Source: Marinifilum sp. (GTDB lineage Bacteria > UBA9089 > CG2-30-40-21). Taken from it: a DNA stretch of 48,983 bases. A program made the translations under genes and the position numbers. How positions within the stretch are numbered: position 1 is the first letter of the stretch; every line of letters begins with the position of its first letter. The stretch is taken from positions 1-48,983 of the forward strand of contig DYDG01000005.1 of the NCBI GenBank assembly GCA_020717845.1, read 5' to 3'. The notes beneath the pieces are model-generated. The model had not been told where the DNA came from. It did no database searches and saw only the letters and a program-made list of their open reading frames with translations. This document shows, one piece after another, positions 40,229-48,940 of the stretch.

Positions 40229-41197
40229 ATGTATTTTCCTGCATATCGACCGCGAAGGTTAAGACAGAACGAGAATTTTAGACGGATGATCAGTGAGACA
40301 AAATTATCTGTGGATGACCTGATTATGCCTTATTTTGTCGTTTCAGGAAAAGGGGTAAAACAGGAGATTTCTTCTATGCCAGGCAATTTCCGCCTATCTG
40401 TAGATGAATTGGTAAAAGAGGTAGAAGAGGTGAAGGGACTGAATATCCCGGCTGTGCTGCTCTTTGGTATTCCTGAAGTGAAAGACGAGGCAGGCACTTA
40501 TGCTTATGCTGAAGATGGGATTATCCAGCAGGCAGCCAGAGCAATTAAAGAAAAGGTGAAGGATGTAATCATTATCACTGATGTCTGCCTTTGTGAATAC
40601 ACCACTCATGGACATTGTGGGGTAATAAAATCAGGCAAGATAGTCAATGATGAAACATTAGAGATACTATCCATGATTGCCCTTTCGCATGTCAGGGCAG
40701 GCTCAGATATGGTTGCCCCTTCAGATATGATGGATGGACGTGTAGGTGCTATTCGCAAGGCATTGGATGAAAATGGGGACAAGGATGTTCCTATCATGTC
40801 CTATGCTGCAAAATACGCCTCTGCTTTTTATGGCCCATTTCGTGAAGCTGCTGAATCTACCCCTGCCTTTGGTGACCGAAGATCATATCAAATGGATGTT
40901 GCCAATGCAGCTGAGGCATTAAGGGAGGTCCGATTGGATATAGAGGAAGGTGCGGATATCGTTATGGTGAAACCTGCATTATCTTACTTGGATGTGATCT
41001 ATCGGGTAAAAACACAATTTGGCTATCCGGTTGCTGCCTATAATGTGAGCGGTGAATTTGCTATGATTAAATCAGCCGCATCCTCTGGATTAATTGATGA
41101 GAAGAGAGCAGTTTTAGAGGTGTTAACCTCTATCAAACGTGCTGGTGCAGATATGGTAATAACCTATTTTGCTAAAGATGCGGCTAAATGGCTTTAA
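40229..41197 (+). CDS. hemB: Delta-aminolevulinic acid dehydratase (porphobilinogen synthase)
   Basis: 322 aa, AAGGAGG before the ATG. It condenses two 5-aminolevulinate molecules to porphobilinogen in tetrapyrrole synthesis, needed for heme, siroheme and cobamides. Active-site features: the zinc cysteines C120, C122 and C130 in [14 protein letters not shown]; Schiff-base lysine K195 in SYAAKYAS; and K248 in [10 protein letters not shown]. Other conserved stretches are [15 protein letters not shown] and [14 protein letters not shown]. Normal length. No other hem genes are adjacent, so it appears to be a single-gene unit. Confidence 0.97.
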   Translation: MYFPAYRPRRLRQNENFRRMISETKLSVDDLIMPYFVVSGKGVKQEISSMPGNFRLSVDELVKEVEEVKGLNIPAVLLFGIPEVKDEAGTYAYAEDGIIQQAARAIKEKVKDVIIITDVCLCEYTTHGHCGVIKSGKIVNDETLEILSMIALSHVRAGSDMVAPSDMMDGRVGAIRKALDENGDKDVPIMSYAAKYASAFYGPFREAAESTPAFGDRRSYQMDVANAAEALREVRLDIEEGADIVMVKPALSYLDVIYRVKTQFGYPVAAYNVSGEFAMIKSAASSGLIDEKRAVLEVLTSIKRAGADMVITYFAKDAAKWL

Positions 41198-41206
41198 CTT
41201 TATATC

Positions 41207-41431
41207 ACTCGATGTTCAAGGTTTTTGTGGCTCATAGGAACCACCAGCATAAAGCGGTAAAATGCCCGCTGATATTCTTGTAGCTGCGACCTGCCAGAGA
41301 TGCTATCTCGTTGTGGTCGCTTTTTACTCCCAATCGTGATTGGAAGATAGCGGGGACAAGCCCCGCAGCTACAAATATGCTAAGCCATTCTATTCTGACT
41401 ATCACAGGTTGAAAAACCTTGAACATCGAGT
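41207..41431. mobile_element. MITE-like element with perfect 20 bp terminal repeats (ACTCGATGTTCAAGGTTTTT)
   Basis: ACTCGATGTTCAAGGTTTTT (41207-41226) and its exact complement AAAAACCTTGAACATCGAGT (41412-41431). The interior contains a nested TAGCTGCGACC ... GGGGACAAGCCCCGCAGCTA structure related to the two-hairpin repeats, and a CTGCCAGAGATGCTATCTC core. Flanks share ATC. The right 43 bp recurs exactly, inverted, at 48941-48983. Confidence 0.75.
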
Positions 41432-41445
41432 ATCAAAAAAATATA

Positions 41446-41475
41446 TTGACATAATAGTCCAATGTATGGTATCCT
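41446..41475 (+). promoter_or_regulatory. Putative sigma70 promoter of the citrate synthase / mdh genes
   Basis: TTGACA (41446-41451), 18 bp spacer, TATCCT (41470-41475), about 40 bp before the ATG at 41517. The terminal repeat of the upstream element ends 14 bp before the -35. Confidence 0.6.
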
Positions 41476-41516
41476 ATTTATAAATTTAATGAAAGGGGAC
41501 AAAAGGAGACAAAAAA

Positions 41517-42848
41517 ATGGCCAAGAAAGATGAAAGAAATGTTTCAAATGATGAGCAAAAGCAGAACAAGATTTATCTGCTTGATGTGACAAATCGGGAT
41601 GGGGTGCAGACATCCAGATTGGGTCTGGCAAAATTGCAGAAGACTATGCTCAATCTCTATTTTAATGAGATGGGTATCTATCAGAGTGAGTTTGGATTTC
41701 CAGTGACTCACCATGAGGAAAATTACTTGAATGCTAATGTTGAATTGGCAGAGATGGGGGTAATCAGCCCTATGATCCTGAGCGGCTGGTGCCGGGCAGT
41801 AACAGAGGATATTGATTATACATTGAAGCAGACAAATGTAAAAGATCTGAATATCTCCATGTCTACATCTGTCCAGATGACTAAGGGTAAGTTTGGCGAC
41901 CGTATGGTAAGAAGCCCAAAGGATGATCCAGGTAAACCCAATCTTATTGATAAAATGGTTGCTGCCTTAAAAAAGGCAAAGAGCAGCGGCATGAGAACCA
42001 TTGGGGTTAATGCTGAGGATGCCTCAAGAACGGATATGGAGTTTTTGATAGAGTTTGCTCAGGCTGCTAAGGAAAATGGTGCAGATAGGATACGATATTG
42101 TGATACACTGGGCTATGAGGACCCATTTACCTCTTATGAAAGGATATATCAATTAGCCAAGGCAGTCCAGATTCCCATAGAGATGCATTTTCATAATGAC
42201 TTAGGCATGGCTGTAGCCTGTTCTGTAGCCGGGGCAAAGGGGGCTATTGATGCTGGGGTCGATGCTTATATAAATGTGACCATAAACGGAATGGGAGAAA
42301 GGGCTGGCAATGCAGACATGGTAGGTGTAATCCTTGCACTAAAGTACTCAAGCGGGTTTGAGAAGAATAAATATATCCTTGATGAACGGGTAAAGCTGTC
42401 AGATGTATGGAAGGTATCAACATATGCCTCCTATGCCTTTGGGGTGCCTATTCCTATTAATCAGGTAGGCGTAGGGGCAAATGCCTTTGCTCATGAGTCT
42501 GGTATCCATGCAGATGGTGCCCTGAAGGATAGACGAAACTATGAATTGTATGATTTTGAAGAGCTTGGCCGTGGAGAGCCTGAAATCATTGAAACAGGCA
42601 GACAGATTACAGCCGGTGAATATAGCGGAATCAAGGGCTTCAGAAATGTATACGAAAAATTAGAGGTAGAATTTAAAAATGATGATGAGGCACACAAGAT
42701 ATTAGAGCTTGTCCGTTATGCTAATGTGCATACCCAAAAGCCGTTGATTGTGGATGAGTTGAAATTTATTGCTAAATATCCGAATGTAGCCAGAAAGATA
42801 ATGACTATGTCTCCGTTGGTTGTTATTACCAGAAAGTTTCTGCAATAG
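41517..42848 (+). CDS. HMGL-family acyltransferase, probably Re-citrate synthase (or homocitrate synthase)
   Basis: 443 aa. It is a DRE-TIM metallolyase of the isopropylmalate/homocitrate synthase family. Visible are LLDVTNRDGVQTSRLGLAKL with the catalytic Arg-Asp, the metal-binding MHFHNDLGMAVA, VTINGMGERAGNADMVGVIL and GANAFAHESGIHADG. The start VTNRDGVQT and segments YFNEMGIYQSEFGFPVTHHE and EIIETGRQITAGEYSG match what I recall of the Re-type citrate synthases of anaerobes such as Clostridium kluyveri and some sulfate reducers. A malate dehydrogenase gene follows after 49 bp, so oxaloacetate would be the shared metabolite. Homocitrate synthase remains possible, but no lysine or nif genes are nearby. 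Confidence 0.65.
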   Translation: MAKKDERNVSNDEQKQNKIYLLDVTNRDGVQTSRLGLAKLQKTMLNLYFNEMGIYQSEFGFPVTHHEENYLNANVELAEMGVISPMILSGWCRAVTEDIDYTLKQTNVKDLNISMSTSVQMTKGKFGDRMVRSPKDDPGKPNLIDKMVAALKKAKSSGMRTIGVNAEDASRTDMEFLIEFAQAAKENGADRIRYCDTLGYEDPFTSYERIYQLAKAVQIPIEMHFHNDLGMAVACSVAGAKGAIDAGVDAYINVTINGMGERAGNADMVGVILALKYSSGFEKNKYILDERVKLSDVWKVSTYASYAFGVPIPINQVGVGANAFAHESGIHADGALKDRRNYELYDFEELGRGEPEIIETGRQITAGEYSGIKGFRNVYEKLEVEFKNDDEAHKILELVRYANVHTQKPLIVDELKFIAKYPNVARKIMTMSPLVVITRKFLQ

Positions 42849-42897
42849 CATCACAGACATCCGTATCTGTGAATGTAAGGAAGAGAGAGGAAGAAAA

Positions 42898-43854
42898 ATG
42901 CTAACCAAAATAGGTATTATTGGCGGGGGAAATATTGGCGGTGTGATTGTCCAGGAGATAGCAAAACGCAGGCTGTCTCGTTCCATTGGGTTGGTTGATG
43001 TCAAGCCCCCTGATATGGCTATGGGTAAATGTCTGGATATTGCTGAAGGGATTCCGGTAATCAATACAGATATAACCATTAATGGCAGTAAATCATATGA
43101 GGTTATACGTGATGCCCAGATTGTGATAAATACTGCTGGTGTGCCGCGAACGGTTAGACCTGACGGCAGTATACCTACCAGGGATGAGTTGTTGGCAATA
43201 AATTTGCAGATTACAGATACAGTGGCTGAGGCTGTTCTCAGCTATTGTCCGAATGCGATTGTTCTATCTATAGCTAATCCATTGGATGCTATTGTGTTTC
43301 GACTCTTTCAGAGGTTGAATATCCATAGAAGTAGACTTATTGGTATGGCTGGGGTGCTTGATTCAGCCAGATATAGATATTTTATAGCTGAGGCAGCAGG
43401 GGTATCAGTAGAAAATGTTAATGCCCTGGTTCTTGGCGGTCATGGTGACACTATGGTGCCTGTTCGAAGCTGCTGTCAGATATCCGGCATTCCAGTAGAG
43501 GAGTTTCTATCAGCTGATTTGCTTGATAAGATTGAGGATAGGGTTCGTAATGCCGGGGCAGAGGTGGTAGGCTTGATGGGAACAGGTTCTGCCTTTGTTT
43601 CTCCAGCATGGAGTGCAATAGAGATGATTGAGGCAATAGCTTATGACAAGAAAAAGATTTTGCCCTGCTGCGTTTTGCTTGAGTCTGAATATGGGGTTAA
43701 TGGATATTTTGTTGGTGTGCCGGTAGTCCTTGGGGCAAACGGGATGGAGAAGGTAATTGAAATCAAGCTTGCAGATGTAGAAAAACAGGCATTTGACAGA
43801 TCGGTTGAAGCTGTGAAGAAGACGGTAGAAGAGGTGCGGAAAGCAGTTATTTAA
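42898..43854 (+). CDS. mdh: Malate dehydrogenase (LDH/MDH family)
   Basis: 318 aa from ATG 42898 with AGAGAGG upstream; a longer frame from 42820 overlaps the previous gene and is rejected. The NAD-binding start is KIGIIGGGNIGGVIVQEIAK. VINTAGVPRTVRPDG is followed by the substrate loop. The segment with GMAGVLDSARYRYFIAEAAG and the catalytic His in VLGGHGDTMVPV places it with MDH of the lactate-dehydrogenase-like group. It interconverts malate and oxaloacetate. The Arg after the loop start (VPRTVRP) suits malate better than lactate. It is probably co-transcribed with the upstream citrate synthase-like gene. Confidence 0.9.
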   Translation: MLTKIGIIGGGNIGGVIVQEIAKRRLSRSIGLVDVKPPDMAMGKCLDIAEGIPVINTDITINGSKSYEVIRDAQIVINTAGVPRTVRPDGSIPTRDELLAINLQITDTVAEAVLSYCPNAIVLSIANPLDAIVFRLFQRLNIHRSRLIGMAGVLDSARYRYFIAEAAGVSVENVNALVLGGHGDTMVPVRSCCQISGIPVEEFLSADLLDKIEDRVRNAGAEVVGLMGTGSAFVSPAWSAIEMIEAIAYDKKKILPCCVLLESEYGVNGYFVGVPVVLGANGMEKVIEIKLADVEKQAFDRSVEAVKKTVEEVRKAVI

Positions 43855-43881
43855 TTGTTAATTGCTAATTGTGTAACAGTT

Positions 43882-44036
43882 CAGCTAACCGCAGAGACGC
43901 AAAGACGCAGAGAATAAATCAGAGGACAGAGTACAGATGAGAGACTACAGATTCTTTCTTTTTGCCTTTCTGTGTTCTGGATTCTAATTTTTGTTAATTT
44001 CTCTGTGCCTCTGCGTCTCTGCGGTGAATTATTACC
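43882..44036. mobile_element. MITE-like element, CCGCAGAGACGCAG family, copy B
   Basis: It is the reverse complement of copy A (34276-34432) with only scattered differences. Left end AACCGCAGAGACGCAAAGAC, right end CCTCTGCGTCTCTGCGGTGA. It lies between mdh and the DUF2723 gene. Confidence 0.8.
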
Positions 44037-44068
44037 TAATTATTAATTGCTAAAGGTGGACAGGTAAA

Positions 44069-46357
44069 GTGGTGAATAAAACTGATAAAACTGAACAGGT
44101 AAAAAGGGAAGTGCAATTCATACGAGAAAACTACCAGAAGATGTCTGTTTCAAGTATGGCCAGACGGCTGGGGCAGAACGAACAATATGTGCGAAACAAG
44201 ATGTCTGCCCTGCGATTGAATCAAGGCAAAGCACTTGGTCCGCAGACATCTATCTTTCTCTTGAGCACCCGTCCCATCTTTTCTCCATTAAATACGCAGC
44301 AATTATACATTGGATTGCTTTTATTCTTATGTACATTTGGTTTATATCTCCATACCCTGACCCCAACCGTAGGATTCCATGACAGCGGTGATATGATCAC
44401 TGCGGTCTATTCACTTGGCATCCCACATCCACCAGGTTATCCATTATATTGTCTGCTTGGCAAGCTGTTTTCCTTTATATCTATGGGGAATATTGCTTAC
44501 AGATTAAATATTATGTCAGCTATATTTGCTGCCCTGGCAGTATTGGTCATATACCTTATTGTGATTAAAACGACATCACAAGTGATGGCGGCAATCATTG
44601 CTGGATTAATCTTAGCCCTGACAGGCACATTTTGGGAACAGGCAGTTATAGCTGAAAAATATACACTCAATGCCTTTTTTATGGCTGTCCTGATCTTTAT
44701 TCTCTTGAAATGGCAGGAGATAATCCGTGATCCAAAGTATGGATACAACCATAACCATACCAATCGGACACTGTATGCCTTTGTTCTTATTCTGGGATTG
44801 AGTTTTACCCATCATCTTCAGACCATATTCATGGTTCCAGCTGCCATCTACTTTCTATTGGTAGCCAACTGGGGTGATATTAAGAGGATAAAGAGAAATA
44901 CTCTGCTAAAGGCAGCGGCTATCTTCTTTATCCCGCTGGTTCTCTATTTGTATCTACCCTTGCGAGCAGCTGCCCATCCTGCAGCCAACTGGGGCGATCC
45001 GTCAACATTTGAGCGGTTTATCAGCCACATCAGTGCTGCGGCATATAAGGGGTTTTTCTCTGCAGAAACACTGCTCACCAATCTGATGAATCATCTGCAA
45101 TTTTTCCCAAAGCAGTTTACCCTTATCTTTCTTATGATTGGTATCTTTGGAGCAATAATTATCTTTATGACCAATCGGCATTTTTTCATCTTTTTGTTAA
45201 TTATTGTCATTGCTGATATCTGCCACTCTGTTCGCTATACTATTCCCAATATTGAGGATTATTATATCCCTTCATACATGATTATTTCCATCTGGATTGG
45301 ATATGGTGTTATTGGATTAATCAATATTATGAGACGAGGGTATAACCTTTTAGAAGAACAACAAAAGAAGAGAAAGCATCCATTTCATAAATCCTGTTTC
45401 ATTATCCCTAAGTTTGTTGTTCCTGGAATATTTTTGATACTGCTTATTATTCCATTTTTATCCCATTACTCTCATAACAACCGTAATAAATATTACTTAG
45501 CTTATGATATGGGATTAAACATGCTTGACCCATTAAAGAAAAACGCTATGGTCATTACTAAGGGCGATGATGATTTATTCCCATTATGGTATCATCAAAG
45601 GATTGAAAATCGCCGGCTTGATGTCTCCCTGTTCAATCTTATCCTGCTGCAAAACAAATGGCACTTAGATGAAAATAAACGGAATCATCCCTATATCGTC
45701 CTCCCTTCTGAGAAATCACCTGTTGTTACCTCTTCTGTCCAGGACGGATTGGATGATATCAGCCGAACAAGGTTAGTTAATCTTGTAGAAAAAAATCTTA
45801 CAATTAATCCAGTATACTCTTATTTCATAGAGTCTATTTCCAAACGATATACCCTTGCTCCAATAGGCATCCTGAATCTGGTCCTGCCCAAAGATGCTTT
45901 GCCAGAAACAATCGCAGCACATACTCAAGGTGGGAAGTTCAGGTATCTGCGAGGGGTTAAGGAAAAAATCGCTGATCGCAGAGGATTGGAAACCATAAAG
46001 ATGTATGCCATGTCTTATAGCAATCGTGGCAATACATTCCTGAACCTGGGGAAAATGCCGGAAGCAGTAGCTGATTTTCGTGAGATGGTAAATATCAATC
46101 CGTCTGATGGTGATGCAAGATATAACCTTGGGGCAGTATATGGAACCATGCAGGACTACCGAAAGGCAATAATTGAATTCAATAAGTCACTTTCGCTTAA
46201 GCCAAATAATCTATCAGCCTACTATGGTCTGGGCATGTCTTACCAGAAGATAGAAAAATTCGATGAAGCACGAGGGGTATATCGTAAGGTGCTCGAATTG
46301 TCTCCAGGAGATCCGACCGCAACTGCGGCATTGGCTGCGATGGAGAATGGGCAGTAA
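44069..46357 (+). CDS. DUF2723 membrane protein with N-terminal HTH and C-terminal TPR repeats
   Basis: 762 aa from GTG 44069 (GTG 44072 is equally possible; AAAGGTGG lies 9 nt upstream). Residues 1-60 resemble a helix-turn-helix (SVSSMARRLGQNEQYVRNKM). The membrane part begins near residue 85 (LYIGLLLFLCTFGLYLHTLT) and includes the DUF2723 hallmark GFHDSGDMITAVYSLGIPHP, then about ten membrane helices. DUF2723 proteins are related to GT-C glycosyltransferases, and the Asp of DSGD is the likely catalytic acid. A periplasmic segment follows and the C-terminus has three TPRs (about 650-755, for example AVADFREMVNINPSDGDARY). An HTH on such a protein is unusual. The sugar donor and acceptor are unknown. 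Confidence 0.8.
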   Translation: MVNKTDKTEQVKREVQFIRENYQKMSVSSMARRLGQNEQYVRNKMSALRLNQGKALGPQTSIFLLSTRPIFSPLNTQQLYIGLLLFLCTFGLYLHTLTPTVGFHDSGDMITAVYSLGIPHPPGYPLYCLLGKLFSFISMGNIAYRLNIMSAIFAALAVLVIYLIVIKTTSQVMAAIIAGLILALTGTFWEQAVIAEKYTLNAFFMAVLIFILLKWQEIIRDPKYGYNHNHTNRTLYAFVLILGLSFTHHLQTIFMVPAAIYFLLVANWGDIKRIKRNTLLKAAAIFFIPLVLYLYLPLRAAAHPAANWGDPSTFERFISHISAAAYKGFFSAETLLTNLMNHLQFFPKQFTLIFLMIGIFGAIIIFMTNRHFFIFLLIIVIADICHSVRYTIPNIEDYYIPSYMIISIWIGYGVIGLINIMRRGYNLLEEQQKKRKHPFHKSCFIIPKFVVPGIFLILLIIPFLSHYSHNNRNKYYLAYDMGLNMLDPLKKNAMVITKGDDDLFPLWYHQRIENRRLDVSLFNLILLQNKWHLDENKRNHPYIVLPSEKSPVVTSSVQDGLDDISRTRLVNLVEKNLTINPVYSYFIESISKRYTLAPIGILNLVLPKDALPETIAAHTQGGKFRYLRGVKEKIADRRGLETIKMYAMSYSNRGNTFLNLGKMPEAVADFREMVNINPSDGDARYNLGAVYGTMQDYRKAIIEFNKSLSLKPNNLSAYYGLGMSYQKIEKFDEARGVYRKVLELSPGDPTATAALAAMENGQ

Positions 46358-46363
46358 GATGGA

Positions 46364-46411
46364 TAGACTAAAAGACTGTTAGTCAGGAAAGATCAGAACC
46401 TGACAGCTTTT
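46364..46411. repeat. Palindrome after the DUF2723 gene
   Basis: AAAAGACTGTTAGTCAGG pairs imperfectly with CCTGACAGCTTTT (about 46370-46387 and 46399-46411). It is related in sequence to the hairpin between sat and aprB (CTGTTAGG ... CCTAACAG). It could act as a weak terminator. Confidence 0.5.
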
Positions 46412-46451
46412 CAGTATAGATAACCTATTACGAAAACAAAGGGGTGAAATT

Positions 46452-46832
46452 ATGAAAAAGATATTATGTGTTGATGATGATCCAGGGATATTAACGGTAA
46501 TTGAGGCTGCTTTTCAGGTAGAGGGGTTTGATGTATCTACATCTTCAAGCGGATATGAGATGTTTGAAAAACTTAATTCGTTAACCCCGGATCTTATCCT
46601 GCTTGATGTTCTTATGCCGGGTATGGATGGGTTTGAGGTTTGTCAGCAATTAAAGGCAAAGAAAGAAACCGAACAAATTCCGGTGATTATGTTTAGCGTC
46701 AGGTGTGATATCCGTGATGTGGAAAGGGCAACTCAAGTAGGTGCCTGCCGTCATATTCCAAAACTAATTGCTATGGACAATCTTATTCAACAGATAAAGG
46801 ATGTGTTGAAAGAGACAGGGCAAGAGGAATGA
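46452..46832 (+). CDS. Stand-alone response-regulator receiver protein
   Basis: 126 aa, a single receiver domain. KKILCVDDDPG gives the acidic pocket (D9, D10). The phospho-acceptor is D52 in LILLDVLMPGMDGF. The Thr/Ser position is in IMFSVR and the Lys in HIPKL. No output domain is present, so it signals through protein contacts. The ATG of cysS overlaps its stop by 4 bp (ATGA), implying co-expression with a tRNA synthetase, which is odd. AAGGGGTG precedes the ATG. The kinase could be the HD-histidine kinase at 9490, but nothing in the sequence proves it. Confidence 0.92.
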   Translation: MKKILCVDDDPGILTVIEAAFQVEGFDVSTSSSGYEMFEKLNSLTPDLILLDVLMPGMDGFEVCQQLKAKKETEQIPVIMFSVRCDIRDVERATQVGACRHIPKLIAMDNLIQQIKDVLKETGQEE

Positions 46833-48361
46833 GCTTAAAAATTTACAACACCCTTACCAGAACAAAGGAAATTTTTCAACCATTAACACCAAACAAGGTG
46901 AAGATGTATGTTTGTGGTATTACCCCCTATGACTCCTGCCATATTGGTCATGCCCGCTGCTATGTTGCCTTTGATGTTATCCGAAGGTATCTTAAATATA
47001 GCGGGTATGATGTTGCCTATGTCCAGAACTTTACAGATATTGATGATAAGATAATAGACAGGGCAAGGACAACAGATGTATCTCATGGCAAGCTTTCAAA
47101 AAAATACATGGATGAATACTTTGATTGCATGGATGCGTTAGGGATACAAAGGGCAGATGTGTATCCATTGGTTACTGAGCATATCCCTGAGATAATTGCG
47201 ATTGTTCAGGGGTTAATAGATAAAGGATATGCCTATGTGCTTGATGGCAGCGTCTATTTTGAGGTTTCTCGTTTTGCTGAGTATGGCAAGCTTTCTGGTA
47301 GAAGGGTTGAGGATTTACTTGCCGGAGCAAGGGTTGAGGTAGATGAATGCAAGAGACACCCGGCTGATTTTGCCCTGTGGAAGAATGCTAAACCTGGTGA
47401 GCCTTCATGGGACAGCCCCTGGGGCAATGGTCGTCCTGGCTGGCATATTGAATGCTCGGCTATGGCAATAAAGCATCTGGGTGAGACCATTGATATCCAT
47501 GGCGGCGGGCAGGATTTGATCTTTCCGCATCATGAAAATGAGATAGCCCAGTCTGAAGGCTGGACAGGAAAACCATTTGCCAGATACTGGATTCATAACG
47601 GGTTTGTTACGGTAAACAAAGAAAAAATGTCAAAATCCCTTAACAATTTCTTTGTCCTCAAAGAGGCAATTGCTCAATATCACCCGCAGGTAGTCAGACT
47701 GTTTTTATTAACCACCCATTATCGGTCACCAATAGATTTTAGCTCAGATAAGCTGGAGATGACAAGGGCGAGCTTAGAGAGAATCTATAACCTTACGGAT
47801 AAACTGAAAGAGATGGGGTGTTTTGATCCTACAGATACGTTTGCTGAACAAACTCACTATCATCCAGAGGCGGATAAATGTGTTGAGGAAATATTGGAAA
47901 CCGAAGATCGTTTCAAGGCAGCCATGGACGATGACTTCAACTTTCCAGAGGCACTGGCAGCTATACATGAGCTTATTACGGCAACCAATAAGCTCATCTC
48001 GATACTTGCTGTTAACGAATCAATTATAGTGCAATACAAGCCATTCTTAAAGCATTCAGCCTACCTGCTTACCCAATTGGCTGGAAATGTACTGGGGATT
48101 CAGGTGCAGAGACATGGCTTGAATAGCAACATTACATTGTCTGATGCCTTCCAGTTGAATGACAAGATGGGGAGTCATGTGAGCTTGAATAGCAAAACTA
48201 CACTGGTTGACAGCCTCTTACAGCTTATCATTGACCTGCGGCAGACTGCCAGAGAAACAAAAAACTTCCTTCTGTCTGACACCATTCGGGACAGATTAAA
48301 GGCATTGAACATTGTTCTTGAGGATACACCGAGCGGGACAAGGTATAAGTGGAAGGAATGA
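46829..48361 (+). CDS. cysS: Cysteinyl-tRNA synthetase
   Basis: 510 aa. Class I synthetase: the N-terminal YVCGITPYDSCHIGHARCYV carries the zinc cysteine and the HIGH motif, GRPGWHIECSAMAIKHLGE and HGGGQDLIFPHHENEIAQSE hold the other zinc ligands, and KMSKS is at residues 266-270. The DALR-like anticodon-binding region follows from about 350. The C-terminal third is somewhat longer than the E. coli enzyme (461 aa), with an insertion around 425-460 containing two similar strings, GLNSNITLSDAFQLNDKMGS and SLNSKTTLVDSLLQL. It overlaps the response-regulator gene by 4 bp. Confidence 0.97.
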   Translation: MSLKIYNTLTRTKEIFQPLTPNKVKMYVCGITPYDSCHIGHARCYVAFDVIRRYLKYSGYDVAYVQNFTDIDDKIIDRARTTDVSHGKLSKKYMDEYFDCMDALGIQRADVYPLVTEHIPEIIAIVQGLIDKGYAYVLDGSVYFEVSRFAEYGKLSGRRVEDLLAGARVEVDECKRHPADFALWKNAKPGEPSWDSPWGNGRPGWHIECSAMAIKHLGETIDIHGGGQDLIFPHHENEIAQSEGWTGKPFARYWIHNGFVTVNKEKMSKSLNNFFVLKEAIAQYHPQVVRLFLLTTHYRSPIDFSSDKLEMTRASLERIYNLTDKLKEMGCFDPTDTFAEQTHYHPEADKCVEEILETEDRFKAAMDDDFNFPEALAAIHELITATNKLISILAVNESIIVQYKPFLKHSAYLLTQLAGNVLGIQVQRHGLNSNITLSDAFQLNDKMGSHVSLNSKTTLVDSLLQLIIDLRQTARETKNFLLSDTIRDRLKALNIVLEDTPSGTRYKWKE

Positions 48362-48439
48362 AATATTGAAGTAGCTCAAAAAGGGAACATTTATATATAA
48401 TGTTGGATATATGGGTATACTCTGAGGGAGATATTGTTT

Positions 48440-48904
48440 ATGCCAGAGTCTAAGAAGAGGCGAAAGAACTCGCAAAGCAAATGCCAAAAGGCAGATAATG
48501 CCCTGAAACAGAAAGTGAGTCGAAATTTCTCAGAACAGATGATTATAACTGGACCAACATCTGACGGAATAAAGATGTCAGAAGTGCTCGAAGACTTCGT
48601 AGAACCCTACAGGAAGTTGGTCAATAGCAAAGAATCGTTCAAGAAGCTTCTTTCGCTTGCCATAGTTGCCTGGAATGCCACGCTGTTTCGAAATGATGAT
48701 CAGAAGTCGCATTTCCAGAAATTGCTATCTGTTTTTTCTCATGCTGCCCGCGACGATGGGCAAAAAATCATAGAGGAGATGATGGAGCGGAAGAGAAAGT
48801 TCTTCCCCCATTATGATCGCGCAATTCTCGGATTCGAAGTAACTGATACTGGTACTATTAATCGTTGGCACCTATCAGTCATATCAACGGCTACCTCGCC
48901 TTGA
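48440..48904 (+). CDS. Conserved-looking hypothetical protein
   Basis: 154 aa from ATG 48440 with GAGGGAG upstream; a TTG form from 48434 adds two residues. The N-terminus is basic (SKKRRKNSQSKCQKADNA). The body begins IITGPTSDGIKMSEVLEDFV and continues EPYRKLVNSKESFKKLLSLA, VVAWNA-type IVAWNATLFRND and MMERKRKFFPHYDRAILGFE, ending in a short strand region. It is soluble and mixed helix/strand. I have a sense of similar proteins existing in many environmental genomes but know no function. It lies alone, followed by the terminal repeat at the window edge. Confidence 0.7.
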   Translation: MPESKKRRKNSQSKCQKADNALKQKVSRNFSEQMIITGPTSDGIKMSEVLEDFVEPYRKLVNSKESFKKLLSLAIVAWNATLFRNDDQKSHFQKLLSVFSHAARDDGQKIIEEMMERKRKFFPHYDRAILGFEVTDTGTINRWHLSVISTATSP

Positions 48905-48940
48905 GCAATCGCACGGTCTGCCCACACGATGTATGTTAAT

